Positions 55,695-63,855 of a stretch of DNA of 64,000 bases are shown here, piece after piece. This stretch comes from Chitinophagales bacterium (GTDB taxonomy: Bacteria; Bacteroidota; Bacteroidia; Chitinophagales; Chitinophagaceae), in assembly GCA_021323755.1 (NCBI GenBank), contig JAJPKJ010000065.1, positions 186,001 to 250,000 on the forward strand, written 5' to 3'. The position numbers and the translations under genes were made by a program. The number at the start of each line of letters is the position of its first letter. The stretch's first letter is position 1. The notes beneath the pieces are model-generated. The model did no database searches. It was given only the letters and a program-made list of their open reading frames with translations, and was not told the origin of the DNA.

Positions 55695-56276
55695 ATGTTC
55701 AATTTAATTTTATTCGGTCCGCCCGGCAGCGGCAAGGGAACTCAGTCGGAAAGATTAATTGCAAAATACGGGCTTAAGCATTTAAGTACGGGAGATCTAT
55801 TACGTAATGAAATTGCCGGACAAACACCGCTGGGCATGGCTGTTAAAAATCTGATGGCTGAGGGAAAGCTGGTGCCTGATGAAATTGTTATTGAAATGAT
55901 CGATATCGCTTTGGAGAATAACCCGCATGTAAATGGATTTTTGTTCGATGGATTTCCACGTACGACCGCACAAGCCGAAGCATTGGATAAATTGCTTGCT
56001 CAAAAAGGAACTGAGATCGCAGTTGTCCTTGCCCTGCAGGTCAGCCAGGAAGAATTGATAAAAAGATTATTGAATCGCGGTCGAACATCAGACAGAAGCG
56101 ATGATGTCAATGAAGACATCATTGCAGCCAGGATCACAGAATATGAAAAAAAGACTGCTGCTGTCGCTGATCATTATAAGAAATTCGGCAAGGTCAAATA
56201 CGTAAAAGGCGAAGGAGACATTGATGAGATATTCGGTTTGCTTTGCAAGGAAATTGATGCAAAAAAAGTAGCGTGA
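55695..56276 (+). CDS. adk: Adenylate kinase
   Basis: A 193-residue AMP/ATP kinase. The P-loop is GPPGSGKGT (8-16), followed by LSTGDLLRNEI (AMP site), FLFDGFPRTTAQAEAL and LNRGRTSDRSDD. The LID is the short form without zinc-binding cysteines. Its stop at 56276 abuts the stop of the oppositely oriented protease gene at 56277, so no space for a separate terminator remains between them. Confidence 0.97.
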   Translation: MFNLILFGPPGSGKGTQSERLIAKYGLKHLSTGDLLRNEIAGQTPLGMAVKNLMAEGKLVPDEIVIEMIDIALENNPHVNGFLFDGFPRTTAQAEALDKLLAQKGTEIAVVLALQVSQEELIKRLLNRGRTSDRSDDVNEDIIAARITEYEKKTAAVADHYKKFGKVKYVKGEGDIDEIFGLLCKEIDAKKVA

Positions 56277-57269
56277 TCATTTCATTTCGCCTGGAATAAC
56301 TTCTATCAACACTTTTCTTCCGTTTCTTAACACCATCATTTTTACTTTCTGTCTCATCGTTTCTTCGGTCAATTGTTTATGCAAGTCATCCACTGTTCCG
56401 ATCGAACAATCATTGAATTCAACAATAATGTCGCCGTTTTTTATTTCATTATTATAAACCGGCTGGTCAGCAACAACTTCAAAGACGTAAACACCTGTTT
56501 TCTTTTCCAGTTTATTTGCTGCGATCATCCTTTCTGTGAGATTGATAACCTGGCCGCCGATGCCAAGATAAGCGCGTCTGACCTTGCCGTGCATGATCAG
56601 TTTCCCCGCTATATATTTTGCGATATTGGATGAAACAGCAAAACATAATCCCTGGGCTGAAGCAATGGTCGCTGTATTGACTCCAATAACCTGACCCAGC
56701 GAGTTTACCAAGGGTCCGCCGGAATTTCCCGGATTCAGGGAAGCATCCGTTTGGATCACGTCATCGATCATTCTTCCATTATTTGCCCGCAAAGTTCTTC
56801 CCAATGCGCTTACCACACCGGTGGTGACCGTATGCTGCAATCCAAGGGGATTGCCGATGGCGATGGCGATCTGTCCGGCTTGCAAATTATCGGAATTGCC
56901 GAACGACAAAGCTTTCAGGCCGTTCTCATAGATCTTTAAAACAGCGATATCGGTTGACGGATCCGTCCCTTTTAGTTCAGCGCGAATTGTTCTCCCATCT
57001 GAGAGTGAGACTTTTATCTCATCCGCATTTTCTATTACATGATTATTGGTAACTATAAATCCATCAGAAGAAATAATAAAACCCGAACCAGAGCCGGGCA
57101 TAATTCTTTTTTGAGCCGTTCTTTTATCTGTGACCTGTTTTTGTACCTGTATATGAACCACCGCTTCTGCAATATTGGCTACAACGCCGGTAATGGTCTT
57201 GGAATACCCATCTAACAATTCCCAATCTTGTTGAGCATGAAAGCCTATTAGTGAATAGATATTTTCCAT
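56277..57269 (-). CDS. HtrA/DegP-type serine protease with one PDZ domain, no signal peptide seen
   Basis: A 330-residue S1C-family protease. The catalytic triad is H77 (TNNHVIE), D107 (STDIAVL) and S183 (NPGNSGGP). One C-terminal PDZ domain covers about 225-328 (RRAYLGIGGQVI, GVYVFEVVADQPVYNNEI-type). Normal DegP proteins are exported, but this one begins MENIYSLIGFHAQQDWELL with no hydrophobic segment, and no upstream in-frame start adds one. It therefore appears cytoplasmic, unless export is by another route. It lies 70 bases from the YHS-type gene on the same strand. Confidence 0.88.
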   Translation of the reverse strand: MENIYSLIGFHAQQDWELLDGYSKTITGVVANIAEAVVHIQVQKQVTDKRTAQKRIMPGSGSGFIISSDGFIVTNNHVIENADEIKVSLSDGRTIRAELKGTDPSTDIAVLKIYENGLKALSFGNSDNLQAGQIAIAIGNPLGLQHTVTTGVVSALGRTLRANNGRMIDDVIQTDASLNPGNSGGPLVNSLGQVIGVNTATIASAQGLCFAVSSNIAKYIAGKLIMHGKVRRAYLGIGGQVINLTERMIAANKLEKKTGVYVFEVVADQPVYNNEIKNGDIIVEFNDCSIGTVDDLHKQLTEETMRQKVKMMVLRNGRKVLIEVIPGEMK

Positions 57270-57339
57270 AGAAATAAATTATTCAAAATGCTTACCAATT
57301 ATTTTTTGTGACAGCGTGGCATAATGCTCATGGTCAATG

Positions 57340-57660
57340 CTATTTCTTTTTCAATTGAGCCAGTTTCAGATTCGCTTCCGGGCTTAAAAAAAATTCCTTT
57401 TTGCATTCCGCAGAACAAAAGCCAAGTACATAATTTTTATAATGCGCAGTATCGCCAATTCCTGCAGTTAGCGGCATCATGCAGGATGGGTCAAGCTTGT
57501 TGTCAACATCGGAAATTTTGAATTTAAATCGTGAAGAATCTTTTTTGAAAGCAGGTGAAATATATTTTGCTTCCACTTTTGGCGCGTGGTTGCAGGCGCT
57601 GAAAATAAATATGCCCAATATGATTCTTGTTGAATAAATGTTCTTTTTGAATTTCATCAT
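57340..57660 (-). CDS. YHS-type metal-binding lipoprotein
   Basis: A 106-residue lipoprotein with signal sequence and lipobox (ILGIFIFSAC). The mature part contains DPSCMMPLTAGIGDTAHYKNYVLGF-type YHS signature residues, in which C-x-M and the later FCSAEC pair would bind a metal, most likely copper. ATG 57660 (or 57657) gives the best signal peptide. It lies behind the terminator that follows the outer-membrane gene and belongs with the metal-related set at 57.3-59.1 kb. Confidence 0.75.
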   Translation of the reverse strand: MMKFKKNIYSTRIILGIFIFSACNHAPKVEAKYISPAFKKDSSRFKFKISDVDNKLDPSCMMPLTAGIGDTAHYKNYVLGFCSAECKKEFFLSPEANLKLAQLKKK

Positions 57661-57671
57661 AAAATATTTCT

Positions 57672-57717
57672 TTATAAAAGCCACAGATTTACAGATTGAT
57701 CAGGATAAATCTGTGGC
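57672..57717 (-). terminator. Intrinsic terminator after the outer-membrane gene
   Basis: On the minus strand a 12-bp perfect stem (GCCACAGATTTA / TAAATCTGTGGC, 57706-57717 with 57680-57691) and a 14-base loop are followed by TTTTATAAAG. It lies eight bases after the stop at 57725. Confidence 0.85.
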
Positions 57718-57724
57718 AAAAAAG

Positions 57725-58636
57725 TCACAGCGCAAAAGTTATATGCGCCATCCCACGAAACTGCATCTTGGTCTGCCCCGCGGCAAAATTCTGTACAAAA
57801 GGAGCCTGCGTGCTAATGCCCATGGCGATCTTATTAAAACCAATTTCAACGCCAGCAACTGCACTGACCGCATAACTTCCCGTGTATTGTACCGTGCTTT
57901 TATTCAAAAGATTTACATCGGTATGTTCATACATCATTCCGGCATTGGGAGAAATGGCGATCCCGTTTGTTCTGAAACGGTAATAGGCAATGCTATTGGT
58001 AGTGAATTTATTTCCGAATTTATAATCAGAAGTGTTCGTCGTTCCGATCTTATAATTAGCAGAAGTGCTCACTCCAAAAAAACCAATACGCACTGTGTAT
58101 AAAGCATTCAATAGAAAATCGGTGCTCCCCGTACCTATTTGTGCATTAATATCCGCAAGCGTTGTGGTCGAATCATTGGGATTTACTTTGAATGTTCCTG
58201 TTGGCAGTTTTATCCCGCCGCCTATCCATAATGTTTGTTCAACATTCTTATTATGATTGTTCATCGCTCGTGTATGCCATAACTGATAATTCATCAGTAG
58301 CGTGATATCGCCCAATCCATTTTTAAAGGAAGTGCCGTCGTCATCTGCCTGCTTATTATAATAATATGGAACAAATGCGAGCACCTGCCATCTAGAACCG
58401 ATATTCCATCCGCCCCATAATTCAATGGTGTTATAATAATTGTGGCTGAATTGGGTAAGGTCATTTGCCAGTTGTGTATGAAATTGAACGTAATGATAAC
58501 GAAGGCCGATAAACTTATCTTTAAAATTGGGCAGCAAGCCCATATAGAAATTTCCACCACCGCAGCCGCAAATATCGCATGCCCGTGCGCCGCAGAATGA
58601 AATAGAAATCATGAAAATGAAAATAATCTTTTTCAT
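57725..58636 (-). CDS. Outer-membrane beta-barrel protein with N-terminal CDICGCGGG motif
   Basis: A 303-residue exported protein (signal peptide to CGARA). The mature N-terminus CDICGCGGGNFYMG is Cys- and Gly-rich, suited to binding a soft metal, and is followed by a barrel with alternating aromatic strands (LRYHYVQFHT, VLAFVPYYYN, LLNALYTVRIGFFGV) ending at AHITFAL. It resembles the MetA-pathway/transporter-type outer-membrane group. The neighbouring YHS and CCCHGKC proteins suggest copper or another metal, but no direct evidence identifies the substrate. Confidence 0.72.
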   Translation of the reverse strand: MKKIIFIFMISISFCGARACDICGCGGGNFYMGLLPNFKDKFIGLRYHYVQFHTQLANDLTQFSHNYYNTIELWGGWNIGSRWQVLAFVPYYYNKQADDDGTSFKNGLGDITLLMNYQLWHTRAMNNHNKNVEQTLWIGGGIKLPTGTFKVNPNDSTTTLADINAQIGTGSTDFLLNALYTVRIGFFGVSTSANYKIGTTNTSDYKFGNKFTTNSIAYYRFRTNGIAISPNAGMMYEHTDVNLLNKSTVQYTGSYAVSAVAGVEIGFNKIAMGISTQAPFVQNFAAGQTKMQFRGMAHITFAL

Positions 58637-58687
58637 AAAAATTAAATGTAGAGTTGGAGATAGCTGGTCAAAAAAGAATAATAAATG

Positions 58688-58708
58688 ATTGTCAAATTTT
58701 TTGACAAT
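58688..58708. promoter_or_regulatory. Palindromic operator candidate
   Basis: ATTGTCAAA-TTT-TTTGACAAT is a perfect 9-bp dyad with a 3-base centre. It lies 52 bases upstream of the outer-membrane gene start (58636) and 45 bases past the CCCHGKC gene stop (58754). The length, symmetry and position fit a repressor site controlling the metal-related genes. It is too short of a T-run to be a good terminator. Confidence 0.55.
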
Positions 58709-58753
58709 TCATAATTGATCTCTTAGAAAAAACGGAAACAAATATTAAAATGC

Positions 58754-59101
58754 TCAGACAATGCCGGGCGGATGAAAGACGGGCGATAATGGAGCAGTGT
58801 ATTTTTTTTCCAGATAGCCGGAGTTAAACATTTTGAAAATATTCCCGGCATGGGGATGATCGCAATCAGTATTTTCAAAAAATAAGGAGACATCAAACTT
58901 ATCTTTTGAAAAAGGAAAATTGTTTTTTGAACCGTCCTCATCTTTTTGTAATTGTTTTTTCAAAAAACATTTTCCGTGGCAGCAGCAAGATGGTTTATTT
59001 CTATTCTCGCATAATGTTGCTGCGATGTATTTTTCATTCAGCCTGAAATCCAATAAAGCAATGGCTTTGCTAAATGTGGAACCTGCAATGGCAACTAGCA
59101 T
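58754..59101 (-). CDS. Small protein with CCCHGKCFL motif
   Basis: A 115-residue protein. A moderately hydrophobic N-terminus (MLVAIAGSTFSKAIALLDF) precedes NEKYIAATLCENRNKPSCCCHGKCFLKKQL and a charged region ending in a tail without domain similarity. Small Bacteroidota proteins with a CENRxKP...CxGKCxL pattern occur beside copper and heavy-metal genes, so it is probably a periplasmic metal-binding protein. That role is inferred from motif and neighbours. It is followed by the dyad and the barrel gene. Confidence 0.72.
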   Translation of the reverse strand: MLVAIAGSTFSKAIALLDFRLNEKYIAATLCENRNKPSCCCHGKCFLKKQLQKDEDGSKNNFPFSKDKFDVSLFFENTDCDHPHAGNIFKMFNSGYLEKKYTAPLSPVFHPPGIV

Positions 59102-59181
59102 AATGAAGGCTGTGCATTTATGCGATATGGTGATTAATAGTTCCAGTTACGTTATTATCAGAAACACAAAGCTACGTGTTC

Positions 59182-59197
59182 ATGAAATATATTTCAT
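59182..59197. promoter_or_regulatory. Perfect 16-bp palindrome upstream of paaZ
   Basis: ATGAAATATATTTCAT is an exact palindrome ending 57 bases before the paaZ ATG and 23 bases before a -7-like box. It would overlap or flank the -33 region, a typical position for a transcriptional regulator. It is AT-rich, so chance remains possible. Confidence 0.45.
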
Positions 59198-59220
59198 TAC
59201 AACAGTCATATCTTTTAAAT

Positions 59221-59228
59221 TAATTTTG
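59221..59228 (+). promoter_or_regulatory. Promoter -7 box upstream of paaZ
   Basis: TAATTTTG matches TAnnTTTG, 25 bases before ATG 59254. No clear TTTG stands at the -33 distance, which would suit activator-dependent or weak initiation. Confidence 0.4.
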
Positions 59229-59253
59229 TCCATTAACAAAACAACGAAGCCGT

Positions 59254-61314
59254 ATGAAAAAACTGGAGAATTATATTTCTGGAAAATGGATCCAGGGCGA
59301 TGGTGATGGACAACTATTATATAATGCGGTGACGGGCGATGCGATTTCTGCTGCTTCTACAAAAGGTCTGGATTTTGATGCCATATTAAAATATTCAAGA
59401 TCAAAAGGCAATCCCGCATTACGCAAAATGACTTTTCATGAACGCGGCAACATGCTCAAAGCCCTTGCAGTTCATCTCCAAAAACATCTTGATCGATTTT
59501 ACAGCATCAGCTATCAAACCGGGGCTACAAGAGCAGATAGCTGGATTGACATTGAAGGCGGGATCGGTAATTTATTTTCTTATGCTTCGCTGCGAAGGAA
59601 ATTTTCTGATGAAAGTTTTTGCACCGATGGTGAGGGAATAAATCTGAGCAAAGGAAACTCTTTTATGGCGCAGCATATTCTCGTACCGAAAGAAGGTGTT
59701 GCCATACATATCAATGCATTCAATTTTCCGGTCTGGGGTATGCTCGAAAAAATCGCCGTGAATTTATTAGCTGGGGTCCCGGCTGTTGTGAAGCCTGCCA
59801 CCATTACTTCGTTTTTAACAGAAGCGGTAGTAAGAGAAATTGCAGCATCAAGAATTCTTCCCGATGGTGCCCTGCAACTGATCTGCGGGAGTGCCGGTGA
59901 TTTATTAAGTCATGTTACTTCACAGGATGTGATCACATTTACCGGGTCTGCTTCAACCGGGTTAATGCTGAAGTCACAAAAGAAGATCATGGAAGAAAAT
60001 GTGCCATTCAATATGGAGGCTGATTCACTGAATTGTATTGTGCTTGGCAACGATATTGATCCCGGCATGCCTGAATGGGAAATTCTTATAAAAGAAGTAA
60101 GAAAAGAAATGACGGTTAAAGCCGGACAAAAATGTACGGCCATAAGAAGAATCTTTGTCCCGGAGAATAAGATAGAAGATGTGTGGAAAGCAATTAGCCA
60201 GGCATTATCACAGACAACAATTGGAAATCCACTGAATGAAAAAGTGCGGATGGGCTCACTTGCCGGACTATCTCAGCGCGATGAAGTGAAAAATCAAATT
60301 CACAAACTACTGGCTTCTTCGCAAATTATATACGGAACTTTGGATAGTGTTGAAACAATCGATGCTGATGCCAGCAAGGGTGCGTTTATCAGTCCCTTAT
60401 TATTGCTGAATGAAAACCCTTTTTCTTCGCCAGCTTCGCATGAAGTAGAAGCATTCGGTCCGGTTTCAACGATTATGCCGTATAAGAATTTTGATGAAGC
60501 GATCGCGCTTTCTAAAAAAGGAAAAGGTTCATTGTGCAGTACCATCGTTACTGCTGATGATAAACTCGCCAGGCAATACGTCCTTGGCGCAGCAACACAT
60601 CACGGAAGAATTTTAGTATTGAATGAGAACTGTGCCAAGGAAAGCACGGGTCATGGTTCTCCGCTTCCCACACTTGTTCATGGCGGGCCGGGGCGCGCAG
60701 GCGGCGGCGAAGAAATGGGGGGCATTCGCGGGGTGAAACATTATATGCAGCGGGTGGCTGTACAAGGTTCCCCGACAAGTATTACTGCCATTACCAGCCA
60801 ATTTCAACAATACGCAAAAGGAAACACAAGCACGACCCATCCTTTTAAGAAATATTTTGAAGAACTGGAAATCGGGGATCAGTTGATTACAGAAAAAAGA
60901 AAAATCAGCGCTGAGGACATTGATCGTTTTGCGGATTTGAGCGGCGATCATTTTTATGCTCATCTTCAACAAACGGATTTCAAGGACACGATGTTTGAAA
61001 GACAGGTAGCACACGGATATTTTATCATGAGTGCTGCTGCCGGTTTGTTTGTTGACAGCTACAAAAAAAATCCGGTTCTTTTAAATTATGGAATTGATGA
61101 ATTGCGTTTTACAAAACCGGTTTATGCAGGATCCGAAATTTATATTCGCTTCACCTGTAAGGAAAAAACTGCGCAGGATAAAAAGGAAGCATCAGATATT
61201 CCGCGAGGGATTGTAAAATGGTTGGTAGAAATTTTTGATGAAACAAATGAACTGGTTGGATTAGCAACGATATTAACGATGGTGAGAATGAAAACAGATC
61301 CAGTGCAGCTTTGA
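59254..61314 (+). CDS. paaZ: PaaZ-type bifunctional oxepin-CoA hydrolase / aldehyde dehydrogenase
   Basis: A 686-residue fusion acting in aerobic phenylacetyl-CoA breakdown. The N-terminal aldehyde dehydrogenase has E255 in NMEADSLN and C294 in GQKCTAIRR, aligned with E256 and C295 of E. coli PaaZ. The C-terminal MaoC/hot-dog hydratase domain (about 535-680) has ISAEDIDRFADLSGDHFYAH and VAHGYFIMSAAAG. It opens oxepin-CoA and oxidises the resulting aldehyde. No other paa gene is adjacent, so it may be isolated or serve another pathway. Its stop abuts the nagA stop, the two forming TGATCA. Confidence 0.93.
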   Translation: MKKLENYISGKWIQGDGDGQLLYNAVTGDAISAASTKGLDFDAILKYSRSKGNPALRKMTFHERGNMLKALAVHLQKHLDRFYSISYQTGATRADSWIDIEGGIGNLFSYASLRRKFSDESFCTDGEGINLSKGNSFMAQHILVPKEGVAIHINAFNFPVWGMLEKIAVNLLAGVPAVVKPATITSFLTEAVVREIAASRILPDGALQLICGSAGDLLSHVTSQDVITFTGSASTGLMLKSQKKIMEENVPFNMEADSLNCIVLGNDIDPGMPEWEILIKEVRKEMTVKAGQKCTAIRRIFVPENKIEDVWKAISQALSQTTIGNPLNEKVRMGSLAGLSQRDEVKNQIHKLLASSQIIYGTLDSVETIDADASKGAFISPLLLLNENPFSSPASHEVEAFGPVSTIMPYKNFDEAIALSKKGKGSLCSTIVTADDKLARQYVLGAATHHGRILVLNENCAKESTGHGSPLPTLVHGGPGRAGGGEEMGGIRGVKHYMQRVAVQGSPTSITAITSQFQQYAKGNTSTTHPFKKYFEELEIGDQLITEKRKISAEDIDRFADLSGDHFYAHLQQTDFKDTMFERQVAHGYFIMSAAAGLFVDSYKKNPVLLNYGIDELRFTKPVYAGSEIYIRFTCKEKTAQDKKEASDIPRGIVKWLVEIFDETNELVGLATILTMVRMKTDPVQL

Positions 61315-62424
61315 TCATTCTCCCTCCACGATAAGCTGCTTTAAGTTCAATTGATCATCCAACACCACAAAATCGGCGTTGGCTCCGGGTTTTATGCTGC
61401 CAAACTGATCATCCTGTTTTAATAAACGCGCTGGATATAATGATGCCATTCGCAAAGCTTCAGGCAAAGGGATTCCCACTTTTTCAACACCGTTCTTTAC
61501 ACATTGCATCATGGTAAGACTTGATCCGGACAAGGTGCCGTTGGGTAAAGTGTAACGATCCTCTTTGAATACATGCTGATATTCCCCGTGCAACACCTCT
61601 GTTACCGCATCGGTGATAAAAAACAATCTTTCTTCCATTATCTTTTTGCTTATGCGAATCGATGCAAAATCGACGTGGACGCCGTCACATACCACGCTGC
61701 ACATGACATCGGTATTGTCATAGATCGACCCAACCATTCCCGGTTCCCGGCCTTGAAGTGGTGACATGGCATTAAACAAATGTGTGGCTGCGGGTATGCC
61801 CTGGTAAAAACCATCGATCGCTTCCTCATAAGTAGCATTGCTATGACCGGCAGAAACAATAATATGCTGCTGCAACAACAATTCAATCACTTTTTCATCG
61901 CATTGTTCCGGAGCAATCGTCATCATCTTGATAATGCCTCTGCCTTTTTCGAATAGCATATTCACTTCTTCAACTGTTGGCTTCTTAATATATTTTTCTA
62001 TGTGCGCGCCTTTCTTCAGGGGATTGATATAGGGTCCTTCCAAATGCAGGCCAAGCAGGCCTTTCCCGCCGGTCGACCAATATTCTTTAACCCGTTCAAT
62101 TCCCTGCAAAAATTTTTCGATGGAATTGGTAGCCATCGTTATCATAAATTGCGTACAGCCCCCCTGTAAACAATATTCGTAGGTAGCCTCGAGAGCTTCA
62201 GTGCTGAGTTCGGCAGAAAATAATTTTCCATTGCCTCCATAGATCTGCAGATCAATAAATGCGGGCGCTAACAAATAACCATCGATATGCTGAATCCGGT
62301 AGCTGGCAGGAATTTGCTCAATGGGAACCAAATCAACTACCTTTTCATCTTTTATGAGAATTGATTTGCCCGTAACAATTTCGTGCCCGTTAAAAATTTC
62401 TTTTGCTACTAATGCCGTTGACAT
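61315..62424 (-). CDS. nagA: N-acetylglucosamine-6-phosphate deacetylase
   Basis: A 369-residue amidohydrolase converting GlcNAc-6-P to GlcN-6-P and acetate in amino-sugar recycling. The barrel landmarks are the first His region PAFIDLQIYGG, metal ligand in LHLEGPYINP, His in IVSAGHSNATYEE, His in AATHLFNAMSPL and the catalytic Asp in FITDAVTE. Start ATG 62424 lies 2 bases after the amidase stop. It forms an operon with the nitrilase-family amidase and recX upstream on the minus strand. Confidence 0.95.
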   Translation of the reverse strand: MSTALVAKEIFNGHEIVTGKSILIKDEKVVDLVPIEQIPASYRIQHIDGYLLAPAFIDLQIYGGNGKLFSAELSTEALEATYEYCLQGGCTQFMITMATNSIEKFLQGIERVKEYWSTGGKGLLGLHLEGPYINPLKKGAHIEKYIKKPTVEEVNMLFEKGRGIIKMMTIAPEQCDEKVIELLLQQHIIVSAGHSNATYEEAIDGFYQGIPAATHLFNAMSPLQGREPGMVGSIYDNTDVMCSVVCDGVHVDFASIRISKKIMEERLFFITDAVTEVLHGEYQHVFKEDRYTLPNGTLSGSSLTMMQCVKNGVEKVGIPLPEALRMASLYPARLLKQDDQFGSIKPGANADFVVLDDQLNLKQLIVEGE

Positions 62425-62426
62425 AA

Positions 62427-63212
62427 CTATGGTTCAATTAAAAAATGATCAGCATCTTTCCAAAACGGAAATTTAGTTCTTACTTCCTCCAGTCTTTCTT
62501 TTTGTAAAGGGAAGGTGAAAATATCTTCGTCGTTTTGTTTTTGATATAAGATTTCTCCGAGCGGATCAATGATCATCGAATCTCCGTTGTACTGATTATT
62601 ATTTCCATCATTACCCACCCTGTTTACGCCTACAACATAAACCTGATTTTCTATCGCTCTTGCCCGCAATAGACTTTTCCATGCAAGCCCGCGGGCCTGT
62701 GGCCAATTGGCAACATAGATCAAAACATCGTATTCAGGTTCTTTTCCGTTTTGACGGGCCCAGACCGGGAAACGCAGATCATAACAGATCAATAAATTTA
62801 TCTTCCATCCTTTTACGGAAGCGATCAATCGTTTATCGCCTGCAGTGTATTTTTCATCTTCCCCGGCAAAAGCAAAGCGATGACGCTTGTCATAATAGCC
62901 AAATTCCCCGTTTGGCAGCATCCAGATCAACCGGTTAAAATATTTTTCCTCTTCTTTTATAATGATGCTCCCGGTGAGAATTACTTTTTTCTCGGCTGCA
63001 ATTTTTTTCATCCAGGCAACGGTATTCCCATCCATTGTTTCGGCAAAAGTCTCGGGCTGTATATGAAATCCGGTGCTGAACATTTCGGGCAAAATAATGA
63101 TCTCTGTTTTTTCTTTGATGCCGTATATTTTTTCAGAAAACATGGCAAGGTTGGCCGACTTATCTTCCCAGTGAAGATTGCTTTGAATGGAGGTTATGGT
63201 GAGCGTTGACAT
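62427..63212 (-). CDS. Nitrilase-superfamily amidase (YafV/omega-amidase-like)
   Basis: A 261-residue carbon-nitrogen hydrolase. The catalytic triad is visible: Glu in ILPEMFSTGF, Lys in YYDKRHRFAF and Cys in LLICYDLRFPVW. It resembles omega-amidases that repair or recycle 2-oxoglutaramate. ATG 63212 gives the family start (MSTLTITSIQSNLHW); the frame is open to 63260. It is 2 bases from nagA, indicating coupled translation. Confidence 0.9.
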   Translation of the reverse strand: MSTLTITSIQSNLHWEDKSANLAMFSEKIYGIKEKTEIIILPEMFSTGFHIQPETFAETMDGNTVAWMKKIAAEKKVILTGSIIIKEEEKYFNRLIWMLPNGEFGYYDKRHRFAFAGEDEKYTAGDKRLIASVKGWKINLLICYDLRFPVWARQNGKEPEYDVLIYVANWPQARGLAWKSLLRARAIENQVYVVGVNRVGNDGNNNQYNGDSMIIDPLGEILYQKQNDEDIFTFPLQKERLEEVRTKFPFWKDADHFLIEP

Positions 63213-63261
63213 AATGGGGAAGCGTAAAGTTAATCGATTGTACCGAAGAAGAAAACTCAAT

Positions 63262-63732
63262 TCAGATGCCGGCGATAATATTATTGATCAGTTCCTTTTC
63301 AAATCCCTTTTGTTGCAGATAATCCCAGAGTTTTCTTTTCTTAACAAAAACATTTTTTTCGGTTTTTAATGATTGCAGCTTTTTTGCCGCCTCTTTTTGA
63401 AAGGTGTGCTGATAATCTTCTTCGTTGATCTGGCTCAACGCCTTATTAATGCAATATCCACTTACACGTTTCAACTTCAATTCATTTTTAATCTTCACTT
63501 TTCCCCAATGCTTCATCCTGAATCTACCGCGGGCAAACGCAATAGCAAAACTTTCTTCATTCAAATAATTCTCTTCGATCAGCTGGGCAAGCAATTCTTC
63601 AACATCGTTCTTTTTCAAACCAAAAGAATATAATTTTTCCTTCACTTCACTATGACAGCGCTTCTGATAATCGCAATAATGTCGCGCTTTTTGCAAAGCT
63701 TCTTCTTTAGTAAGTGTTTTTTTGATCATCAT
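63262..63732 (-). CDS. recX: RecX-family regulatory protein
   Basis: A 156-residue all-helical protein with RecX-type tandem three-helix repeats: YCDYQKRCHSEVKEKL, VEELLAQLIEENYLNEESFAIAFARGRF and KIKNELKLKRVSGYCINKAL. RecX restrains RecA filaments. recA is not adjacent. ATG 63732 is chosen over a TTG three codons upstream. It starts the recX-amidase-nagA operon. Confidence 0.88.
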   Translation of the reverse strand: MMIKKTLTKEEALQKARHYCDYQKRCHSEVKEKLYSFGLKKNDVEELLAQLIEENYLNEESFAIAFARGRFRMKHWGKVKIKNELKLKRVSGYCINKALSQINEEDYQHTFQKEAAKKLQSLKTEKNVFVKKRKLWDYLQQKGFEKELINNIIAGI

Positions 63733-63807
63733 TCTTTGCAAAATTATAGGTCTTAATCACAGGAAATGCACAATTGTAAAATAACGGGATTTGGGTAAAA
63801 ACTGTAA

Positions 63808-63837
63808 TTGGCTATTAACTAAAAATCAGTAGTTTCG
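63808..63837 (+). promoter_or_regulatory. Bacteroidota-type promoter for dnaN
   Basis: TTG at 63808-63810 and TAGTTTCG at 63830-63837 are 19 bases apart, the same geometry as the typA promoter. The dnaN ATG follows 18 bases after the box. Confidence 0.55.
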
Positions 63838-63855
63838 CCCCAAACACATACTTAC

